Assembly (NCBI GenBank): GCA_017543445.1
Contig: JAFYGB010000010.1
Location: forward strand, 62,001 to 126,000
Reading direction: 5' to 3'
DNA: 64,000 nucleotides
Source of the DNA: Lachnospiraceae bacterium
GTDB lineage: Bacteria; Bacillota; Clostridia; Lachnospirales; Lachnospiraceae
Part shown: one piece after another, positions 60,015 through 64,000 of the stretch
Position numbering within the stretch: position 1 is the stretch's first letter
Layout: every line of letters starts with the position of its first letter
Translations under genes and position numbers: made by a program
The notes under the pieces: model-generated
Database searches by the model: none
Told to the model about the DNA's origin: nothing
What the model saw: only the letters and a program-made list of their open reading frames with translations

Positions 60015-61532
60015 ATGGGCAGAAGTACACAAGAAGCGATCGCTTTCGGCCTTTACCTGGCTGTTGTACTGGCGATCGGTATCGTCTTCTTCCTGAAGGG
60101 AAGAAAGGAAAAGGGAGGAGATAAGTCATATTTCCTCGGCAATCGTAAGATGAATGGTTTTGTAGCGGCATTGTCCGCAGGTGCGTCCGACATGAGCGCG
60201 TGGGTACTCATGGGATTACCCGGTTCCATCTATTTGTTTGGTATGGGTCAGGTATGGATCGCGATCGGCCTGCTGTGCGGAACGATCGCAGCGTGGATCC
60301 TGGTAGCACCGGGGTTGCGCCGTTTCTCGATCCTTGCGGATGACTCCATCACGATTCCGCAGTTTTTGACAAACCGTTTTAAATCGAAGGATCATGCACT
60401 GTTGATCGTTTGTGCGATCGTTTTCATCGCGGCGTATTGCGTATATGCTGCATCCAGTATCGTAGCGTGCGGAACCTTGTTCCAGACCGTGTTCGATTTG
60501 GGCGATGACATGAAGCACTGGGTAATGATCGGCGCGACTGCAGTTATCCTCGTATATACGTTCCTCGGCGGTTTCAACGCCGTTTGCTGGACGGACTTCG
60601 TCCAGGGCCTCATGATGCTCGCAGCGATCATGGCGGTGCCCATTATTGCGGCCGTTGTCATGGGTAAGGCGGATTTCGCTCCCGTGGCGCCCGTAGTAAC
60701 GGATGAAAACTATTACAACCTGCTTTCTTCCGGAAAACTTGATTGGGCTAGTATCTCGGATATCTTTAGTGGTTTCGGATGGGGACTCGGTTATTTCGGT
60801 ATGCCGCACATCCTGGTCCGTTATATGGCGATCCGTTCCGAGAAGGAGATGAAGAAGTCGAGAGTGACTGGTATCATTTGGACCGGCCTCATTCTGACGA
60901 TGGCATGTATCGTTGCTTTGGTCGGCCATGAGTATCTCGGAAGCAGCCTGGACGCAGGCAATAAGAACCTCGTTTTCATCACCATGGTTCGTGATCTCTT
61001 CCCCGCTTTCTTAGGCGGTGTCCTGCTGTCTGCGATCCTGGCGGCGTCCATGAGTACCGCGGACTCACAGTTGCTCGCATCCTCTTCAGCATTTGCCTCG
61101 GATGTATACAAAAAGGTCATCCGCAAAGATGCGAAGGATAAGGAGATGCTCTTCGTCGGTCGTATCGTGGTCATCTTTATCTCGATCGTTGCACTCATCA
61201 TAGCTCTGACCCCGGGTACCGGCGGTATCATGGAGTTGGTTGAAGCAGCATGGGGTGCTTTCGGTGCGGCTTTCGGTCCGGTCATCCTTTTGGCGCTTCA
61301 CTGGAAGCGGTTCAACTATGCCGGCGCAGTTGCAGGAATCACCACCGGTTTCCTTGTGGATGCAATGTGGTATTTGTTCCTGTCCGGAGAGACAAACCTG
61401 TATGAGATCATCCCAGGTTTCTTCTGTGGCTTGACCGCAGCGATCGTTACGACATTGATCACGAAGGAACCTTCGAAGGAAGTTACCGATATGTTTGATA
61501 GAGCAAAACAGCCGGTGGAGACGCAGGAATAA
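60015..61532 (+). CDS. putP: Sodium/proline symporter PutP
   Basis: 505 residues, SSS family with about 13 helices. SYFLGNRKMNGFVAALSAGASDMSAWVLMGLPG is the PutP-type N-terminal signature (sodium site), followed by YVYAASSIVACGTLF-like helix, GFNAVCWTDFVQG, FGMPHILVRYMAI and SMSTADSQLLASSSAFASDVYK (Na2 site Ser/Thr). Takes up proline with sodium. TGGAGG precedes the ATG. Ends before a strong terminator. Confidence 0.92.
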   Translation: MGRSTQEAIAFGLYLAVVLAIGIVFFLKGRKEKGGDKSYFLGNRKMNGFVAALSAGASDMSAWVLMGLPGSIYLFGMGQVWIAIGLLCGTIAAWILVAPGLRRFSILADDSITIPQFLTNRFKSKDHALLIVCAIVFIAAYCVYAASSIVACGTLFQTVFDLGDDMKHWVMIGATAVILVYTFLGGFNAVCWTDFVQGLMMLAAIMAVPIIAAVVMGKADFAPVAPVVTDENYYNLLSSGKLDWASISDIFSGFGWGLGYFGMPHILVRYMAIRSEKEMKKSRVTGIIWTGLILTMACIVALVGHEYLGSSLDAGNKNLVFITMVRDLFPAFLGGVLLSAILAASMSTADSQLLASSSAFASDVYKKVIRKDAKDKEMLFVGRIVVIFISIVALIIALTPGTGGIMELVEAAWGAFGAAFGPVILLALHWKRFNYAGAVAGITTGFLVDAMWYLFLSGETNLYEIIPGFFCGLTAAIVTTLITKEPSKEVTDMFDRAKQPVETQE

Positions 61533-61578
61533 TAATTTGAGAGTTTGATATATTGGGCGCCGAAAGAACGGTGCCGCG

Positions 61579-61617
61579 AATAAGCCCAAGTCTCACCTTG
61601 AGACTTGGGCTTATTTT
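61579..61617 (+). terminator. Intrinsic terminator after putP
   Basis: AATAAGCCCAAGTCTCA (61579-61595) pairs perfectly with TGAGACTTGGGCTTATT (61599-61615) across three bases; TT follows. One of the strongest stems in the window. Confidence 0.85.
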
Positions 61618-61649
61618 CTGGGTTCTATGCACGTTCCGCGAGGATGAAT

Positions 61650-61890
61650 TCTATTTTCTTGAGGCTTGTGCGCACGTACCGGGGGAGCGGCGGAGACCAA
61701 GCGGACGTGGCAGCCACCAAAACGGTCGAAAGAGAGGGAGTTGGTTGCCTATTTTGTAACTTCGAGGGAGGGTAGCGATCGCAGCGGCCACCAGAACGGA
61801 GAAAAGAGAGTGGCTTGGTGGCTATGACTATAGCTTCGTGGCTTGGTAGCAAGAGTGGCGGCCACCAAAACATCAAAAAGAGATACATTT
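61650..61890. repeat. Imperfect ~74-base tandem repeats with GTGGCGGCCACCA core
   Basis: Three cores, GTGGCAGCCACCAAAACGG (61707-61725), CAGCGGCCACCAGAACGG (61782-61799) and GTGGCGGCCACCAAAACA (61855-61872), recur at 75- and 73-base intervals, each followed by GAAA/AGAG sequence and preceded by a CTTCG motif in two of them. A fourth copy is at 42.6 kb. The core is a near palindrome. The 461-base region 61533-61993 holds no gene, only this patch, the putP terminator and the feo promoter. Confidence 0.65.
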
Positions 61891-61922
61891 GGTGGTTGGC
61901 GAAAGAAAATAGAGAAAATCTC

Positions 61923-61951
61923 TTGACAAGTTAGATAGGACTAACTATAAT
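61923..61951 (+). promoter_or_regulatory. Promoter of feoAB
   Basis: Perfect TTGACA (61923-61928) and TATAAT (61946-61951) with a 17-base spacer. The spacer contains an inverted repeat that overlaps the -10, so repressor binding would block polymerase. Confidence 0.9.
61929..61946 (+). promoter_or_regulatory. DtxR/IdeR-like operator 1
   Basis: AGTTAG-N6-CTAACT, an 18-base inverted repeat inside the promoter spacer. It matches the half-site style of iron-dependent DtxR/IdeR repressors (TTAGGTTAGCC-like). Confidence 0.75.
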
Positions 61952-61960
61952 GTGCATGTA

Positions 61961-61978
61961 GGTTAGCCAAAACTAACT
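61961..61978 (+). promoter_or_regulatory. DtxR/IdeR-like operator 2
   Basis: GGTTAGCCAAAACTAACT has the same GTTAG-N6-CTAAC layout as operator 1, 32 bases downstream centre to centre (three helical turns), just before the feoA ribosome site. Confidence 0.75.
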
Positions 61979-61993
61979 TTGAAGGAGATTTTT

Positions 61994-62254
61994 ATGCGAA
62001 CACTGAAGGATGCGAAGATCGGAGAGAGGGTCATCGTAAAGAGATTAAACGGAGAGGGCCCGATCCGCCGCAGGATCATGGATATGGGGATCACGAAGGG
62101 CGTGGAGATCTACATTCGTAAGGTCGCGCCGCTGGGGGATCCGCTCGAAGTTACCCTGCGCGGATATGAGCTTACGCTGCGCCGCGCGGATGCGGAGTTG
62201 ATCGAGCTGGCAGAACCCGAGGGAAAGGAAGGCGGATCGCATGCAAACAAATAA
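61994..62254 (+). CDS. feoA: FeoA, ferrous iron transport accessory protein
   Basis: 86-residue SH3-like protein (MRTLKDAKIGERVIVKRL start, RRRIMDMGITKGVEIYI, and LRGYELTLRRADAELI end), with a short Gly/His-containing tail. FeoA binds or tunes FeoB. The AAGGAG site fits the ATG at 61994; an in-frame upstream ATG (61979) lies on the site. Its end overlaps feoB by 14 bases, so the two are coupled. Confidence 0.92.
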   Translation: MRTLKDAKIGERVIVKRLNGEGPIRRRIMDMGITKGVEIYIRKVAPLGDPLEVTLRGYELTLRRADAELIELAEPEGKEGGSHANK

Positions 62255-64000
62255 GCAGATCCGGATCGCCCTCGTGGGAAATCCGAACAGCGGTAAGACG
62301 ACGTTGTTTAACGCATTGACCGGATCCAACCAGTTCGTCGGGAACTGGCCCGGCGTTACCGTGGAGAAAAAAGAAGGAAAACTGAAAGGACGCGAGGATG
62401 TGATCGTGACGGATCTGCCGGGCGTCTATTCGTTGTCTCCATATACGCCCGAAGAAGTGGTCGCGCGCAACTATTTGGTCGAGGAAAATCCGGACGTCGT
62501 GCTGAACATCATCGACGGAACGAACCTGGAACGAAACCTCTACCTGACGACGCAGGTGCTGGAACTGGGCGTTCCGGTCGTCGTTGCCATCAACATGATG
62601 GACGTCGTTCGGAAGAATAAAGACAGTATCGATACACAGCAGCTGTCGAAGGCGCTGCGTTGTCCGGTCGTAGAGATCTCCGCGCAGAAGGAGACCGGTA
62701 TCAATGAGGCGGCGGAGGCTGCGATCGCAGCGGCCGGCGGTGAGGCGGCGACGCCGCTCCACATCTTCAGCGGAGCGACCGAGCATGCATTGGCCCACAT
62801 CGAAGAAGCGACGGTCCACGACCTGTCCGACCTTAAGCAACGCTGGTATGCGATCAAACTTTTCGAGCGTGACGAGCGCGTCATCGCGAAGCTGGGGCTC
62901 ACCGATCAGGTGCGCGCACACATTGAGAAAGACATTCGCGCGGCAGAGCGGGAGATGGACGACGATGCGGACTCCATCATCGCGAATGAGCGTTACGAAT
63001 ACATCGGCGAGGTCGTGAAGACCTGCTACAAAAAGAAGCGGAGGGGCATGGACTCGACGTCGGATAAGATCGACCGCGTCGTGACGAACCGCTTCTTCGC
63101 ATTGCCCATCTTCTTTTTGGTTATGTTTTTGGTATATTTCATCTCCATTTCGACGGTGGGCGCATGGGGCACGAATTGGGCCAATGAAGGCCTGTTCGGC
63201 GAGGGTTTCTACCTCTTCGGCATCAAGGGCTGCTGGATCCCCGGCATTCCGGTGCTGGTCAGCGACCTGCTCGATGCGGTGAACTGCGCGGGCTGGCTGC
63301 GCAGCCTGATCATCGACGGCATCATCGCCGGCGTCGGCTCCGTCCTTGGTTTCGTGCCGCAGATGTTCATGCTCTTTTTATTCCTGGCGTTTCTGGAGGC
63401 GTGCGGCTACATGTCGCGTATCGCCTTCGTTATGGATCGTATCTTCCGGCGCTTCGGCCTGTCCGGTAAGTCTTTCATTCCGATGCTGATCGGAACCGGC
63501 TGCGGCGTGCCCGGCATCATGGCATCTCGCACCATCGAAAACGATAGCGACCGCCGCATGACGATCATCACGACGACCTTTATCCCGTGCGGCGCGAAAC
63601 TGCCGGTCATCGGCCTGATCGCCTCCGCCATGTTCGGCGGCGCGGCCTGGGTGGCGACCTCCGCCTACTTCATCGGCGTGGCGTCCATCGTCATCTCCGG
63701 CATCATCCTGAAGAAAACGAAGCGGTTTGCCGGGAAGGAGACTCCCTTCGTTATGGAGCTTCCCGCCTACCACCTTCCGACGCTCAAGAACCTGCTGCAC
63801 TCCATGTGGGAGCGCGGGTTTGCGTTCATTAAAAAGGCCGGCACTGTCATCCTGATCGCGTCCATCGTGATCTGGCTCGGCAGCAATTTCGGTACGGTCG
63901 ATGGCTCGTTCGGTTATCATGGCGATGCGATGGACTTGGAGGACAGTGTCCTGGGCATGATCGCCCGTGCGATCGCGTGGCTCTTCGTTCCCATCGGTTT
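62241..64000 (+). CDS. feoB: FeoB, ferrous iron transporter (3' end outside window)
   Basis: G-protein domain with G1 GNPNSGKTTLFNAL, switch NWPGVTVEKKEG, G3 TDLPGVYSLSPYTPEE, and G4 INMMD, then the membrane domain starting RFFALPIFFLVMFLVYFI, a GSVLGFVPQMFMLFLFLAFLE helix and CGVPGIMASRTIENDSDRR (Gate motif). Imports Fe2+. Runs off the right edge after ~586 codons; full FeoB is usually ~650-800. ATG at 62241 overlaps feoA; the AAAGGAAGG site is inside feoA. Confidence 0.93.
   Translation, partial: MQTNKQIRIALVGNPNSGKTTLFNALTGSNQFVGNWPGVTVEKKEGKLKGREDVIVTDLPGVYSLSPYTPEEVVARNYLVEENPDVVLNIIDGTNLERNLYLTTQVLELGVPVVVAINMMDVVRKNKDSIDTQQLSKALRCPVVEISAQKETGINEAAEAAIAAAGGEAATPLHIFSGATEHALAHIEEATVHDLSDLKQRWYAIKLFERDERVIAKLGLTDQVRAHIEKDIRAAEREMDDDADSIIANERYEYIGEVVKTCYKKKRRGMDSTSDKIDRVVTNRFFALPIFFLVMFLVYFISISTVGAWGTNWANEGLFGEGFYLFGIKGCWIPGIPVLVSDLLDAVNCAGWLRSLIIDGIIAGVGSVLGFVPQMFMLFLFLAFLEACGYMSRIAFVMDRIFRRFGLSGKSFIPMLIGTGCGVPGIMASRTIENDSDRRMTIITTTFIPCGAKLPVIGLIASAMFGGAAWVATSAYFIGVASIVISGIILKKTKRFAGKETPFVMELPAYHLPTLKNLLHSMWERGFAFIKKAGTVILIASIVIWLGSNFGTVDGSFGYHGDAMDLEDSVLGMIARAIAWLFVPIG

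Noticed and set aside
1..64000. CRISPR arrays, tRNA or rRNA genes, transposases
   Set aside because: No regularly spaced identical repeats, cloverleaf sequences or DDE/HUH motifs were seen. The only tandem repeats (61.7 kb) are imperfect and have no Cas genes nearby.

Overview
The window reads as a chromosome segment of a moderately GC-rich anaerobic Firmicute, most likely a Lachnospiraceae-type Clostridium relative. The evidence is a Gram-positive wall operon with a class B sortase, a type III glutamine synthetase, a clostridial-style Tad (type IVc) pilus operon ending in a DUF6382/FHA gene, a TSCPD-domain protein, and strong AGGAGG ribosome sites. TGA is used as a normal stop. I saw no tRNA, rRNA, CRISPR array, IS element or integrase.

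Layout. 0-2.3 kb: the 3' end of a secreted DUF4838 glycosidase-like gene. 2.6-12.7 kb: a Tad pilus operon (CpaE/TadZ-like, TadA, TadB, TadC, Flp pilin, DUF5702 protein, two TadE-like proteins, prepilin peptidase, FHA protein) behind one good promoter; the DUF5702 frame is cut by an in-frame TGA. 12.7-18.1 kb: a hicB whose hicA partner is an internally deleted remnant, a rhomboid protease, a Gfo/Idh/MocA oxidoreductase, a HIT protein convergent with murG, a TSCPD protein, and a CmpB-like membrane protein. 18.1-21.5 kb: an AT-rich unit of one small secreted protein and two lipoproteins. 21.5-31.3 kb: cardiolipin synthase, alpha/beta hydrolase, a membrane-anchored MurF-like ligase, Ddl, sortase B, glnN, a HAD phosphatase and an RluA-type pseudouridine synthase.

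31.3-50 kb is dominated by ABC systems of the MacB/FtsX type: two fused ATPase-permease proteins in tandem; a NarL-type two-component pair next to a permease-ATPase-permease set; and an AT-rich cassette (42.7-47.0 kb) with a short leader ORF, a possible secreted peptide, a membrane-anchored protein, an ATPase and two permeases, one of them frameshifted. A further trio at 47.2-50.0 kb pairs a LiaF-like protein carrying a very long acidic tail with an ABC ATPase-like protein that has lost its catalytic motifs, and a six-helix permease. This trio is the strongest candidate for an uncharacterised system.

50-64 kb: CCA-adding enzyme, an NCS2 nucleobase permease, a polysaccharide deacetylase, an unrecognised minus-strand gene, a zinc-ribbon membrane protein, a hybrid histidine kinase, two unrecognised membrane proteins, the sodium/proline symporter PutP, a tandem repeat patch also represented at 42.6 kb, and feoAB behind a promoter with two DtxR/IdeR-like operators. 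feoB runs off the right edge. All family assignments come from reading motifs by eye; no database search was possible.
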